Source: 20CM-2-55-15 sp964633285
GTDB lineage: Bacteria; Acidobacteriota; Terriglobia; 20CM-2-55-15
Assembly: GCA_964633285.1 (NCBI GenBank)
Contig: CAZWGA010000004.1
Coordinates: forward strand, 1 to 64,000
Direction: 5' to 3'
DNA length: 64,000 nt
The position numbers and the translations under genes were made by a program. Below are positions 31,569 through 40,533 of the stretch, in pieces; the stretch's first letter is position 1; each line of letters begins with the position of its first letter. The notes below the pieces were generated by a model. That model did no database searches, was not told the origin of the DNA, and was given only the letters and a program-made list of their open reading frames with translations.

Positions 31569-33188
31569 GTGAAATCAGCCGATACGACGTTGCAGCGCCC
31601 GGGCGGAACACGTTATGAGTGGTTTGTTCTCGGCGACATCAATGGCTTCTTTGGGCTCGCTTTCGATAACTTCACGGTTCTTTCCTTCCTCGCTGGAATT
31701 CTGATTCTCGGATTTCAGTTCCCTGCGGAAATTGTGTACAAGCGCATGTTCCCGGGCACAGCGTTCGGTGTGCTGGTTGGCGACGTGATCTACACATGGA
31801 TGGCGTTCCGCCTTGCCAGGCGCACCGGCAGCACCAGGGTGACGGCAATGCCGCTGGGGCTCGATACGCCATCCACGATCGGGATTGCTTTGACCGTGCT
31901 TGGACCCGCGTTCGTCAGTCTGAAAGCCCAGGGCATGTCGCCGCAGGATGCGGGCATGATGACGTGGTACATCGGCATGGCCACGATGGTGTTGATCGGA
32001 GTCTTGAAGCTTTTCCTGTCGTTTATCGGACCCTGGGTGCAGCGGGCGGTGCCGCAGGCGGGACTTCTGGGATCGCTGGCGGGAATCGGGCTTGCGCTTC
32101 TCGGCTACGTGCCGATCGTCGAGATTCTCGGCATGCCGCTGATTGGAATGACGGCGCTCGGCATCATCCTGTATGCGCTCGTTGCGCGCATTCGCCTGCC
32201 GAAGAATTTTCCGGGAGTGTTCGCTGCAGTTCTTGCCGGCACGGCGCTTTATTACGTGCTTGGGCCTCTTGGACTCTCGGGTGGAACGTATGCAGCGCCT
32301 TCTCCGTCGCTCCATCTGGGTTTTCCAATTCCGTCACTCGCATTTCTCACTGGATTCACCGCAGCACTCAAGTACCTTCCGGTTTCGATTCCATTCGGAT
32401 TGCTTACGGTCATCGGCGGCATCAACGTTACCGAAAGCGCGCGTGTGGCCGGCGATGACTACGATACGCGCGAGATTCTTCTGACCGAAGCGGCATCGAC
32501 ACTGATTGCCGGCGTCTGCGGAGGTGTTGCGCAATCGACTCCTTATATCGGCCAGCCGGCATACAAACAAATGGGCAGCCGCGCCGGGTACACACTGCTG
32601 ACGGGATTATTCATCGGCCTCGGAGGCATTCTGGGGTACGTCAGCTTTATCGTGGAGTTGATACCGCGGCCTGTCATTGCGCCGATTCTCGTCTTCGTTG
32701 CATTGGATATCGTGTGTCAGGCCTTCGAAGCGACTCCGGCCAGGCACACCGCCGCCGTTGCGTTTTCATTCTTTCCTATTGTTGCCCGGCTTGTTCAAAT
32801 ACAGCTTTCGAATCCGGACCTGGTTCCACCGGACCGGTTTCAGCAAATTCTGAATGCGCCCGGCGCCGGGCTGCCGGCGTTGCTGGTGACCGTCGCTTTA
32901 GGAAATGGATTCGTCTTGACTGCGATGTTGTGGGGCGCCTTTGTCGCTAAACTCATCGACAGGCATTTGAAGATGGCTTCGTTCTATCTGCTGATCTGCG
33001 CCGTCCTGACTTTCTTCGGCATGATCCATTCGGCTGTTCCGGATGGAAACATGTATTTCCCATGGCTCCTGCCCGACTTTGCCCGCCGGATTCCGTATCA
33101 ATTCACAGCAGCGTACCTGGCCGTTGCGTTATTGTTCTTCGTGTTGTCCTTCACAAAGGAAAGCCGCGAACCGGTGCCGCAAGGCTAG
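31569..33188 (+). CDS. NCS2/AzgA-like permease
   Basis: The 539-aa membrane protein starts at GTG 31569. It has about 13-14 hydrophobic segments. The opening FVLGDINGFFGLAFDNFTVL and later motifs (GLLTVIGGINVTESARVAGD, LIAGVCGGVAQSTPYIGQPAY) resemble the nucleobase/ascorbate and sulfate-permease-like fold, closest to the NCS2 (xanthine/uracil, AzgA) superfamily: acidic and glycine residues in segments 8 and 10 are the substrate-site positions. The substrate cannot be told. It is divergent from the bicupin gene by 38 bases and followed 14 bases later by the TraB-like gene. Confidence 0.75.
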   Translation: MKSADTTLQRPGGTRYEWFVLGDINGFFGLAFDNFTVLSFLAGILILGFQFPAEIVYKRMFPGTAFGVLVGDVIYTWMAFRLARRTGSTRVTAMPLGLDTPSTIGIALTVLGPAFVSLKAQGMSPQDAGMMTWYIGMATMVLIGVLKLFLSFIGPWVQRAVPQAGLLGSLAGIGLALLGYVPIVEILGMPLIGMTALGIILYALVARIRLPKNFPGVFAAVLAGTALYYVLGPLGLSGGTYAAPSPSLHLGFPIPSLAFLTGFTAALKYLPVSIPFGLLTVIGGINVTESARVAGDDYDTREILLTEAASTLIAGVCGGVAQSTPYIGQPAYKQMGSRAGYTLLTGLFIGLGGILGYVSFIVELIPRPVIAPILVFVALDIVCQAFEATPARHTAAVAFSFFPIVARLVQIQLSNPDLVPPDRFQQILNAPGAGLPALLVTVALGNGFVLTAMLWGAFVAKLIDRHLKMASFYLLICAVLTFFGMIHSAVPDGNMYFPWLLPDFARRIPYQFTAAYLAVALLFFVLSFTKESREPVPQG

Positions 33189-33202
33189 ACTAAGGAGCAC
33201 TT

Positions 33203-34168
33203 ATGAAATTCATCCGAACAAAGCGTGTTGCTGTGTTCCTGATCGCATGTCTCTTCGCAAGCATTGCCCTGAGCGCTCCGACCGAAAAGCCTTTCCTGTG
33301 GCGCATCGAGGGTTCCACGCCCAGCTATTTATACGGTACGGTCCATGTGCCGGATCAGCGCGTGCTGGATTTGCCTGAAGTTGTGCGAAAAGCATTCGAC
33401 GCGTCCGACATCATTTATACGGAGATTCCACTTGATGCTGCGACTCAGGCTGCGACAGCAGCACGATTGATGCTTCCCGCGGATCAGGATCTGCGCAAAC
33501 TCGCGGGCGACGAGCTCTTCAACCGTCTGGTGCGGGCGATTACCAAAGCGCTTGGAAGTAACGTCCCTGCTGGAGCAGCGGACCTTGTTGCCGCGAGTTT
33601 GGTGCACATGAAGCCCTTCGCGGCAATGAGCCAGGTTGAACTGCTCGATTATCTGCCCGACATGATGGCCGGCCGCCAACCGTTGGACGTCACACTCTAC
33701 GGCATGGCAGGCAAGGCGGGAAAGCAAACCGGCGCGCTCGAAACACTGGACGAACAAATGGCTGTGATCGATTCCATGACCATGGAAGAACAGCTCAAGG
33801 AGATGGGGGTCGTACTGGATAACATCGAAAAACCTCGCCCCGGCGAATTGACCGTTCGTGGAATTGTAGATCTATACCTCAAAGGTGATCTCGATCCGCT
33901 GGCAGCGGAACTCACCAAGGAGGAGATTGCGGATGAAGCGCTCAAAAAGAAATTCATGAAGCTTCTGATCGATGACCGCAATGTCAAAATGGCCAACCGC
34001 ATTGCGGATCTCTGCAACGAAAAGCCCGCAAAGTCCCGCTTCTTCGCCATTGGCGCATTGCATTACGCCGGTGAGACCGGGATCCTCGCTCAATTAACAA
34101 AGAAGGGTCTCAAGATGACGCGTCTGACCGGAGCGGACGCCGCGGCCGTTCGCAAACCCGCGGCGTGA
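33203..34168 (+). CDS. TraB/GumN-family exported protein
   Basis: The 321-aa protein starts at ATG 33203 after AAGGAG. A signal peptide (MKFIRTKRVAVFLIACLFASIALS) precedes PFLWRIEGSTPSYLYGTVHVPDQRV, the GT-x-H motif that opens the TraB/GumN (TIKI-like) domain. The closing signature is FFAIGALHYAGETGILAQLTKKG. Conserved Glu in DIIYTEIP and the two His/Gly motifs form the putative metal site seen in TIKI metalloproteases; protease activity in bacteria is unproven. It probably lies in an operon with the permease upstream. Confidence 0.85.
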   Translation: MKFIRTKRVAVFLIACLFASIALSAPTEKPFLWRIEGSTPSYLYGTVHVPDQRVLDLPEVVRKAFDASDIIYTEIPLDAATQAATAARLMLPADQDLRKLAGDELFNRLVRAITKALGSNVPAGAADLVAASLVHMKPFAAMSQVELLDYLPDMMAGRQPLDVTLYGMAGKAGKQTGALETLDEQMAVIDSMTMEEQLKEMGVVLDNIEKPRPGELTVRGIVDLYLKGDLDPLAAELTKEEIADEALKKKFMKLLIDDRNVKMANRIADLCNEKPAKSRFFAIGALHYAGETGILAQLTKKGLKMTRLTGADAAAVRKPAA

Positions 34169-34252
34169 GATTTCTACGGCCGCGGTGCTGTTTGGTAAGA
34201 ACGAACTGGGGCGTGTCCGTCATGCGGGGAGGCACTATAACACAGCGCGTTG

Positions 34253-35884
34253 TTAATTCAGTTCAACCGGCGCAGCCGTCAGATCCGTGTGTGTGGTTTC
34301 TCCGGGACCGATAGAGATGTGCCGGCCGAATCGCTCGTATTTCTGAATCAGCTCGGATGAGCGTAGAAACGGCGGAGTGAATCGATCTTCATCCGGAAGC
34401 GCGATCAGTGTGTACTCGCCGGGACGAATCGCGTCGATGGTAAAAAGGCCTTTCTCATCGGCTAATCCGATTTTTCTCAATAACGGATTTGCGCGAAGCG
34501 AAGGTTCGGGCAACAGCACGAAGCGTCCGGCAGGAATCGGTTTATCCTGCCGGTCTTTGATGACGCCGGAAACGCTTCCGCCGGCATTGCTGATAATGAC
34601 TTCAAGGGATCTCTCACGGCCGGGCGACACGGAGAATCCCGATCCGAGGATGTCTTCGCCATCCAGTTCGATGCCGGAAACAAACCAGCCATCCGGCAGG
34701 CTGGCGGTGCGCAGAAAAAGAGTTCCTTCCGAGATGCGTGGATATTCAAATGCGCCGCTTCTGGAAACAGTCGCATCAAGAATTCCCCACCGAGGCAGGG
34801 CCAGGATTGTGAACTCCGCGAAATCAGAGCCGAGAGTCAATGTTGAAAGATCGAGGCGGTCACCGTCTGTCGCATTGGATGCGATGGAGACTCGTCCTTT
34901 GATTGTGCCGCCGGGAACCAGGGTGACGGTGACGTCTTCCACATCGCCGCTTCCAACTTCGATCGGCAGGCGTATCCATTGCAGTCCTGTCGTTCGCGAA
35001 TCGCCGGCCATGAGAGCGTAGAGATAGTAGGAACCGGGAGGCACGCCTCGAATCTCGAAGGTCTCGTCTGCGGGGATCGTCAGTGTGGAGCTCGGGAAGG
35101 GAGCAACGAGCACATTGGCCGTGCGCGACACGAGGATAGACGTCGCGCGCCACCTTTCGCCGCCGTCACCGTGCACATACCGGCCCCGTATCGTCACGCC
35201 GCCGGGATCGAGTCTGGGATCGATGCCGCTGACTTCGCGGCCTGCGGCCACAACGATGGGCGCGGCTTCAGCAGGATTCGCGGTGTTGGGATAGTAGGTG
35301 ATGGGATAGGTTTTCCGGACGATTCGGCTCGGAGAGGGAATCACCCGCAGGTAGTATTCGTCCGGATCAAGCGCAGCGATCCGGAATTCACCACGATCAT
35401 CGGTAATTCCGGAGGCCATGGGCACAAGTATTTTTCCTTCGGGCGAGGAAATGCCCGTGCGAAGAAGTTCAACGCGAGTTCCCGCGACGGGTTCTCCATC
35501 CTCGTCAAACGCCCGTCCCGAGACGGTTCCCAGTCCGTTCAGCTCTATCTTGATATCGCGAAGACTTTCGCCGTTGACGATTGTGGCGGGCGGCGCTCCA
35601 TTTCTGGATTGAAAATTATCCGCAGCAACTCCGATAAAATATTTTCCTGCCGGCACCTGAAAGAATCGAAAACTTCCTGATGCATCGCTGACGGCCGTTT
35701 TCACAGGTTTGCTCGAACCGGACACCGACAGCCAGACGCGCGCCCCGCTTATCGGCAAACAATCTGGAGCCTCGCAAACGATTCCCTCGATAGTTCCGGG
35801 CGCCCCCAATGATGGAGCTTGCGCCGGGAGCGCACCGGCGAAGAAAGCAATGATGATGAAAATGCATCCGGTCCTGAGAATCAT
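34253..35884 (-). CDS. carboxypeptidase-regulatory-like exported protein (543 aa)
   Basis: It has a signal peptide (MILRTGCIFIIIAFFAGALPAQ), then several Ig-like CarboxypepD-regulatory/CnaB-type repeats: GTIEGIVCEAPDCLPISGARVWLS, GTVSGRAFDEDGEPVAGTRVEL, GGTIKGRVSI, GGSVSGVIKDRQDKPIPAGRFVL, each followed by a G-x-FR-x(n)-PG-x-Y hairpin (ASGSFRFFQVPAGKYFIGVA, KGLFTIDAIRPGEYTLIALP). A single cysteine pair (CEAPDC) sits in the first domain. No enzyme domain is attached. It overlaps the upstream gene by ATGA. Likely a secreted or surface protein acting with its paralogue; role unknown. Confidence 0.8.
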   Translation of the reverse strand: MILRTGCIFIIIAFFAGALPAQAPSLGAPGTIEGIVCEAPDCLPISGARVWLSVSGSSKPVKTAVSDASGSFRFFQVPAGKYFIGVAADNFQSRNGAPPATIVNGESLRDIKIELNGLGTVSGRAFDEDGEPVAGTRVELLRTGISSPEGKILVPMASGITDDRGEFRIAALDPDEYYLRVIPSPSRIVRKTYPITYYPNTANPAEAAPIVVAAGREVSGIDPRLDPGGVTIRGRYVHGDGGERWRATSILVSRTANVLVAPFPSSTLTIPADETFEIRGVPPGSYYLYALMAGDSRTTGLQWIRLPIEVGSGDVEDVTVTLVPGGTIKGRVSIASNATDGDRLDLSTLTLGSDFAEFTILALPRWGILDATVSRSGAFEYPRISEGTLFLRTASLPDGWFVSGIELDGEDILGSGFSVSPGRERSLEVIISNAGGSVSGVIKDRQDKPIPAGRFVLLPEPSLRANPLLRKIGLADEKGLFTIDAIRPGEYTLIALPDEDRFTPPFLRSSELIQKYERFGRHISIGPGETTHTDLTAAPVELN

Positions 35885-36873
35885 TTCTTCTTTTGAATGG
35901 GGACTTCGATATAAACATCTTCGTCGCCTTCAAGCATCACGGTCGCGCTTCCCTCGTAACGTGAATCGGGAGAAATCAAATTGACAACCAGCTTATACGA
36001 CCCCGGCATCAACCCGGCGCGAATCTCGAATTGGCCGGACGCACTGAGACCGACGTTGTTGAACTGACTGGAGGGATTGTACGGGAGGTCCTTCAGTGGC
36101 GTTAGCTGGACTGACGCGAGAAGGGCATTTCCCGGAGCTTCCGGTATTCTTCCGCGGATGGTGCGCGCCGGCAGCACTGCCATCTGAATCGCGTGAACAT
36201 CCGTTTCGCCGGACCCGGCACGAACCCATTCGGCCTCATTGACGTCGGCCGTGCCCGGATAGTAAGTCGTCACAAAACCGGCTTCCGGGTTGGACGGCAG
36301 ATAACCGATAGCCGGCCGGGTCGGCGGCGGCATGGACACAACGACGTGATACGTACCGGGATCGAGCCAGAAGAGACGAAACTCACCGCGATCGTTGGTT
36401 ACCGATGAATTTCCTCGCGGCAGCATCTTTCGTTCGCCGCCTTGATCATCATCTTCGAGAGCCTGCACGCGAGCGCCGCGCATCGGCCGGCCTTCATCGT
36501 CAATGACACGGCCGATGATGACAGCGGCCGGCGCCATCCGATACTGGATTGGTTCCGGAGAAGTGTCCGCCGCAGTGTCGATGTCCAGTCCTTTGGTGTC
36601 CTCGAGATATCCCTGCTTTGCTCCGACAATGCGGTGATTGCCGGCGGGAATATTTTTGAAGACAAACCGGCCATTGCGATCGGAAATAGATGCATAGTCG
36701 GGATTGTCCGGCAGGATCCTTATGGCTGCGCCGGCGACGGGCGCGCCGGTGAGCGTATCCACGGCCTGTCCCTGAATTGTGGCGAGCGCGGGCTTTTCCT
36801 GCGATTGGCTGAAAGCGGCAGCTACCAGAAGAATGAAGACGAAGATGCCGCGCTTCAAGTTGCCATGTTTCAT
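35881..36873 (-). CDS. carboxypeptidase-regulatory-like exported protein (330 aa)
   Basis: It has a signal peptide (MKHGNLKRGIFVFILLVAAAFS), then three regulatory-like repeats: ATIQGQAVDTLTGAPVAGAA with NGRFVFKNIPAGNHRIVGAK, AVIIGRVIDDEGRPMRGARV with RGEFRLFWLDPGTYHVVVSM, and ARTIRGRIPEAPGNALLASV with SGQFEIRAGLMPGSYKLVV. It ends in a lysine-rich tail (VPIQKKK). It begins two bases after the M16 protease stop and overlaps the next gene by four bases, so the three genes form one operon. The repeats may bind peptides or carbohydrate. No catalytic residues. Confidence 0.8.
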   Translation of the reverse strand: MKHGNLKRGIFVFILLVAAAFSQSQEKPALATIQGQAVDTLTGAPVAGAAIRILPDNPDYASISDRNGRFVFKNIPAGNHRIVGAKQGYLEDTKGLDIDTAADTSPEPIQYRMAPAAVIIGRVIDDEGRPMRGARVQALEDDDQGGERKMLPRGNSSVTNDRGEFRLFWLDPGTYHVVVSMPPPTRPAIGYLPSNPEAGFVTTYYPGTADVNEAEWVRAGSGETDVHAIQMAVLPARTIRGRIPEAPGNALLASVQLTPLKDLPYNPSSQFNNVGLSASGQFEIRAGLMPGSYKLVVNLISPDSRYEGSATVMLEGDEDVYIEVPIQKKK

Positions 36874-36875
36874 GC

Positions 36876-39719
36876 TCAGCGTTTTTCCGGGACCAGAGTT
36901 ACCTTCGCGTAATTCTCCACATTGAGATAAGTCTTTGCGGCCTGCTGAATCATTGCGGCATCCAGTTTCTTGTAATAGTTGGGTACATCCCAGACGGTCG
37001 CAGGGTCTTCACCGTACTGATATTTGCCGATGAGTTGACCGAGCAGATAGCCGTTGTCCTTACTGTTCGTTTCGAAATCACGCAACAGCGCCTCTCGTTC
37101 GTCAGCTAATTGCTTGGGAGTCGGCCCGGACTTCTTGAACGCGTCGATCTCCTGAAGAATGCGTCGTGATAGATCGTCCGCGCGGTCCGGGCTGGAGCCG
37201 AATTGAAGAGCAATCGTGTATTCGGACGTGGGAATCTTTTGATAGTTCGGACGCACCGTGATGCTGTAGGTTCCGCCGAGCTGCAATCGAATGGTTTCCA
37301 GCAGCCTTACCTGCAGTACTTCCGACATGGCGCGAATCGCGACGCGATTCGTCTGGTTATATTCGAATGGACCCGTGAATACGATCGCAGTCTGGCTTTG
37401 AGGTTCGATGCCTTTCTCCACTCTTTTCTCGATAACGCCGGTGGGAGACCGCACGCCCACATCTTTCCAGGTTTCTTTTCGATGGGTTGCGGGCAGGCTT
37501 GCCAGATACCGCTCGACGAGCGGCTTCATCGCGGGCAGTTCGAAATTTCCCACGAAAACAAACGTGAAGTCGCTGGCGTCGGAAAACCGGTCCTTGTAGA
37601 ACGCAAGGGATTTTTCAAGGTTCCACTGATCGACAGTGCCGGGTGTCGGGAGGCGTCTTCTCAAATGATTCTGTGTCAGCGTCGATGTCAGGGTGTCCGC
37701 AAACAAAAACTGGGGCGACGCGGTTTGGTTGGCCAGGGATGTTTTCGCCTGCGAAATCTGCACGGCAAACGCAGCGGGATCAGATCTCGGCTGCGTGAAT
37801 CGCAGATGGATCAACTGGAACATCGCTTCAAGATCCTTTTTCGAGGCTCCTCCGCTCATGCCTTCGTCCAGCTCGCTGATGCTCGGAGATGCGGACGCGG
37901 CCTGTCCTGCCAGAATCTTTCTTAAATCGAGAGCGCTGAATTTGGCAAGGCCGCCATTTGAAACCACAGAAGTCGCCGTGGCCGCCGGAATATAGTCGGC
38001 GTCGCTGGCGAGCGAAGTCCCGCCCGGACTGGTGGCCCGGAAGATAATTTCATCCTGTTTAAACGTCGTGGGCTTCAGGACAACCTTGACGCCGTTTGAA
38101 AGTTCCCATTCGGTGATGCCGAGTGCGTCTTTGGATGTTGTTTTGACGATGGAACCCGGTTCGGGAAGAGTGTCGAGCAATTTGGCTTCACCGACGGTAT
38201 CGACATACGGTTTCAAATCCTTTGCGGGTGTTGCGTTGAGTACTGCACTCAACCTTGCGTCAGTCGGAGGACGCAGTCCGGCTTTTTGCGGGGCGGTAAC
38301 GATAACGATGCGATTCTTATTCGGAAGCCAGTCCTTCGCCAGCTTGTTCACTTCATCGAGTGTGATATCCGCGAGGAACCGCTGAGTGATCGCGAATTCG
38401 TCATCGATGGTGGGAATAGGTTCCTGATCTGCAAAGTTTCTTACATACTCATCGGCACGCGAACCGGACTCGACCGTATCTTTTTCGGCTTGCTGACGCT
38501 CGTAATTGCGGAGTATTTCACGCTTCAGACGGCTTAGCTCCGGCTCCGTAAAACCGAAGCGCGAAGCGCGTTCGGTTTCGGTGACCAAGCCATCCAGCCC
38601 CGTCTCGATTCCATCTTCTTTGACTCGCGCCGCTACCTCGATGCTCTCTCGTGGATGCGCAAAAAATGGAGAACGGTTTGCGGATGCCGCGATGAAAGGC
38701 GCATCCGCGTCGCGTGATCGTTCCAGGTAACGATTGTTAAGCAACCCCGTGACCAGGTGGTCCAGGATACTTTGCCTGTAATCGCCGACCGTGCCCTGTG
38801 GACGAGCCGGCACGAGTGCGTTGATGCCGACGCTTGCAGATGTCGCTTCGCGGTCCCCAAGAATCAGAAAGTCTGTTCCAGCGCGGTCCGGTATGGTGTA
38901 CGAGGGCCGGGGCTTCGGCGAAACGGCTGCTGGAATCGATGCAAAGTGTGTCTTGATCAGGTTCTCGATTGCTTTTTTGTCGAAATCCCCAACGGCAACA
39001 ACCGCCATCAAATCGGTCCGGTACCAATCCGTGTAAAACTGTTTCAAACGTTGCGGAGGGAACTGTTGAAGGATTTCCGTCTTTCCGATGGGAATCCGGT
39101 CGGCGTAACGTGAGCCCTTCAAAATGATCGGGAACGTTCTGTCCTGAAGCCGCGCGCCCACGCCACGGCGCAGACGCCACTCTTCCATGACGACCGAGCG
39201 CTCGCGCAATAATTCGCTCGGGTCAAACAATACGTTATGAGCCCAGTCTTCCAGGATGAGCATCGCGCGATCCATCGTCGCAGGCTTGTCTGTCGGAACC
39301 TGAAGCATGTACACCGTTTCATCAAAACTCGTATATGCGTTCAGGTCTGCGCCGAAGCGCATGCCGAGGGACTGTATGAATGTTGTTATTGCGTTTTTGG
39401 GAAAGTGCGTGGTCCCGTCGAAAGCCATGTGTTCGACGACGTGGGCCAGGCCCTGTTGATCGTCGTCTTCCAGAATGGAGCCCGCTTTAACAACCAGCCG
39501 CAGCTCTGCGCGTTTTTCCGGTTTCTTATTCGCGCGAATGTAGTATTTCAAGCCGTTCGGAAACTGCCCGATCGTGACTTGTGGATCAACGGGAATCGCC
39601 GCGGTCAGTGGCGCCGTTTGGATCGGAGTCGGCGCGGTCTGCCGCACTCCGGAAAGAGAAGTCGTAACGACGAACAGGGCTGCGAGAAGCGTCAACTGCA
39701 GGCGAGCACGGAGATTCAT
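36876..39719 (-). CDS. M16-family zinc protease, two-unit (PqqL/pitrilysin-like), exported
   Basis: The 947-aa protein has a signal peptide and two tandem M16 units. The N-terminal unit holds the inverted zinc motif H93-VVE96-H97 (GLAHVVEHMAFDGTTHFP), with the downstream Glu in ERSVVMEEWRLRRG. The C-terminal unit (~530-947) lacks the motif, as usual for the inactive half that closes the chamber. FGADLNAYTSFDETVYMLQVP and the R/Y pair GTYSITVRPNYQ near the end are family hallmarks. It degrades peptides in the periplasm. It is the first gene of a three-gene operon with two regulatory-like proteins; a TATAAT box lies about 32 bases upstream. Confidence 0.9.
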   Translation of the reverse strand: MNLRARLQLTLLAALFVVTTSLSGVRQTAPTPIQTAPLTAAIPVDPQVTIGQFPNGLKYYIRANKKPEKRAELRLVVKAGSILEDDDQQGLAHVVEHMAFDGTTHFPKNAITTFIQSLGMRFGADLNAYTSFDETVYMLQVPTDKPATMDRAMLILEDWAHNVLFDPSELLRERSVVMEEWRLRRGVGARLQDRTFPIILKGSRYADRIPIGKTEILQQFPPQRLKQFYTDWYRTDLMAVVAVGDFDKKAIENLIKTHFASIPAAVSPKPRPSYTIPDRAGTDFLILGDREATSASVGINALVPARPQGTVGDYRQSILDHLVTGLLNNRYLERSRDADAPFIAASANRSPFFAHPRESIEVAARVKEDGIETGLDGLVTETERASRFGFTEPELSRLKREILRNYERQQAEKDTVESGSRADEYVRNFADQEPIPTIDDEFAITQRFLADITLDEVNKLAKDWLPNKNRIVIVTAPQKAGLRPPTDARLSAVLNATPAKDLKPYVDTVGEAKLLDTLPEPGSIVKTTSKDALGITEWELSNGVKVVLKPTTFKQDEIIFRATSPGGTSLASDADYIPAATATSVVSNGGLAKFSALDLRKILAGQAASASPSISELDEGMSGGASKKDLEAMFQLIHLRFTQPRSDPAAFAVQISQAKTSLANQTASPQFLFADTLTSTLTQNHLRRRLPTPGTVDQWNLEKSLAFYKDRFSDASDFTFVFVGNFELPAMKPLVERYLASLPATHRKETWKDVGVRSPTGVIEKRVEKGIEPQSQTAIVFTGPFEYNQTNRVAIRAMSEVLQVRLLETIRLQLGGTYSITVRPNYQKIPTSEYTIALQFGSSPDRADDLSRRILQEIDAFKKSGPTPKQLADEREALLRDFETNSKDNGYLLGQLIGKYQYGEDPATVWDVPNYYKKLDAAMIQQAAKTYLNVENYAKVTLVPEKR

Positions 39720-39751
39720 GAGGTTTCCCCTTCGTAAGTCGTGTGAAGAGG

Positions 39752-39757
39752 ATTATA
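39752..39757 (-). promoter_or_regulatory. -10 box TATAAT for the M16 protease operon
   Basis: On the - strand the sequence is a perfect TATAAT, 32 bases before ATG 39719. The matching -35 is poor (TTGTAA only 14 bases away). The GGGGAAACCTC stretch between it and the ATG gives a weak ribosome site. Confidence 0.45.
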
Positions 39758-39779
39758 CGCTGGCGGAGAAATTACAAAT

Positions 39780-40472
39780 TTATTGTTCCGCTCTTTGCTT
39801 CCGGCGCAGGAATCGCTCTTTGAGATCGGGGCCGAATTCCTTCAGGACATTCGAAAATGTATCCGTTGAAATCATGATCGCCAGCTTCTGGCCGGCGCTG
39901 GACGCTGAGCGCAGGTTCGGTGAATATGTTGTGGAGATTCCTGTCGCAATCGCATTCCCCAGAAACTCCGATGTATTGAGAGTCCGGCGGCCGGCATCAT
40001 TCCGGGATACCGCAATTTGACTCAGAGCGCTTGTCAGGCGGGACCATGTGGTGCCACTTCCGATGCGGAAATAACGTGGATCCTGGCGAAGCACGACGGG
40101 AAAAAACGCCTCCGTCATCATATTGCCGACGATCTGGTCGGCGGAGGATCGGGCATAACGAGTGGCAAATCTCGCAACACTGTTGGAAGGCAAGCTGCCG
40201 TCATTCCTGTTTGGCGTCAGGAAAGTCATGACTCCTGCCAGGGCATACGTTGGCCAATCAAAGGAATCGTGGCTGGCAATATTCCATTTTTGGCGGGGAG
40301 TGAGGGGCATAAACGGAGCCGAAGACTCCACCGTTCTGTAGTTGGGAAGCACTCCAAACAAACGCTTGTCGGTCTTCGCCGGCGCGGGATCGGCCGCTTG
40401 ACCGGGAGCTTGGGCCTGTACGGGCAAAATCTGAAAAATAATAGAAATCAGGATAGCGAATGTGTACTTCAA
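39780..40472 (-). CDS. exported protein of unknown function
   Basis: The 230-aa protein has a signal peptide (MKYTFAILISIIFQILPVQAQ), then GVLPNYRTVESSAPFMPLTPRQKWNIASHDSFDWPTYALAGVM, ARYARSSADQIVGNMMTEAFFPVVLRQDPRYFRIG and SEFLGNAIATGISTTYSP. I recall this pattern from many uncharacterised acidobacterial exported proteins with helical hydrophobic stretches, perhaps outer-membrane-associated. The last residues are strongly basic (KERFLRRKQRAEQ). It is preceded by AGGAAG. It lies beside the scaffold gap, and the two genes may form separate units. No function assigned. Confidence 0.65.
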   Translation of the reverse strand: MKYTFAILISIIFQILPVQAQAPGQAADPAPAKTDKRLFGVLPNYRTVESSAPFMPLTPRQKWNIASHDSFDWPTYALAGVMTFLTPNRNDGSLPSNSVARFATRYARSSADQIVGNMMTEAFFPVVLRQDPRYFRIGSGTTWSRLTSALSQIAVSRNDAGRRTLNTSEFLGNAIATGISTTYSPNLRSASSAGQKLAIMISTDTFSNVLKEFGPDLKERFLRRKQRAEQ

Positions 40473-40533
40473 AACTTCCTCCGGTTTGGACTACGTTGCA
40501 GGCGCGGCGCGGGTTACAGGCACACAGGGTTGA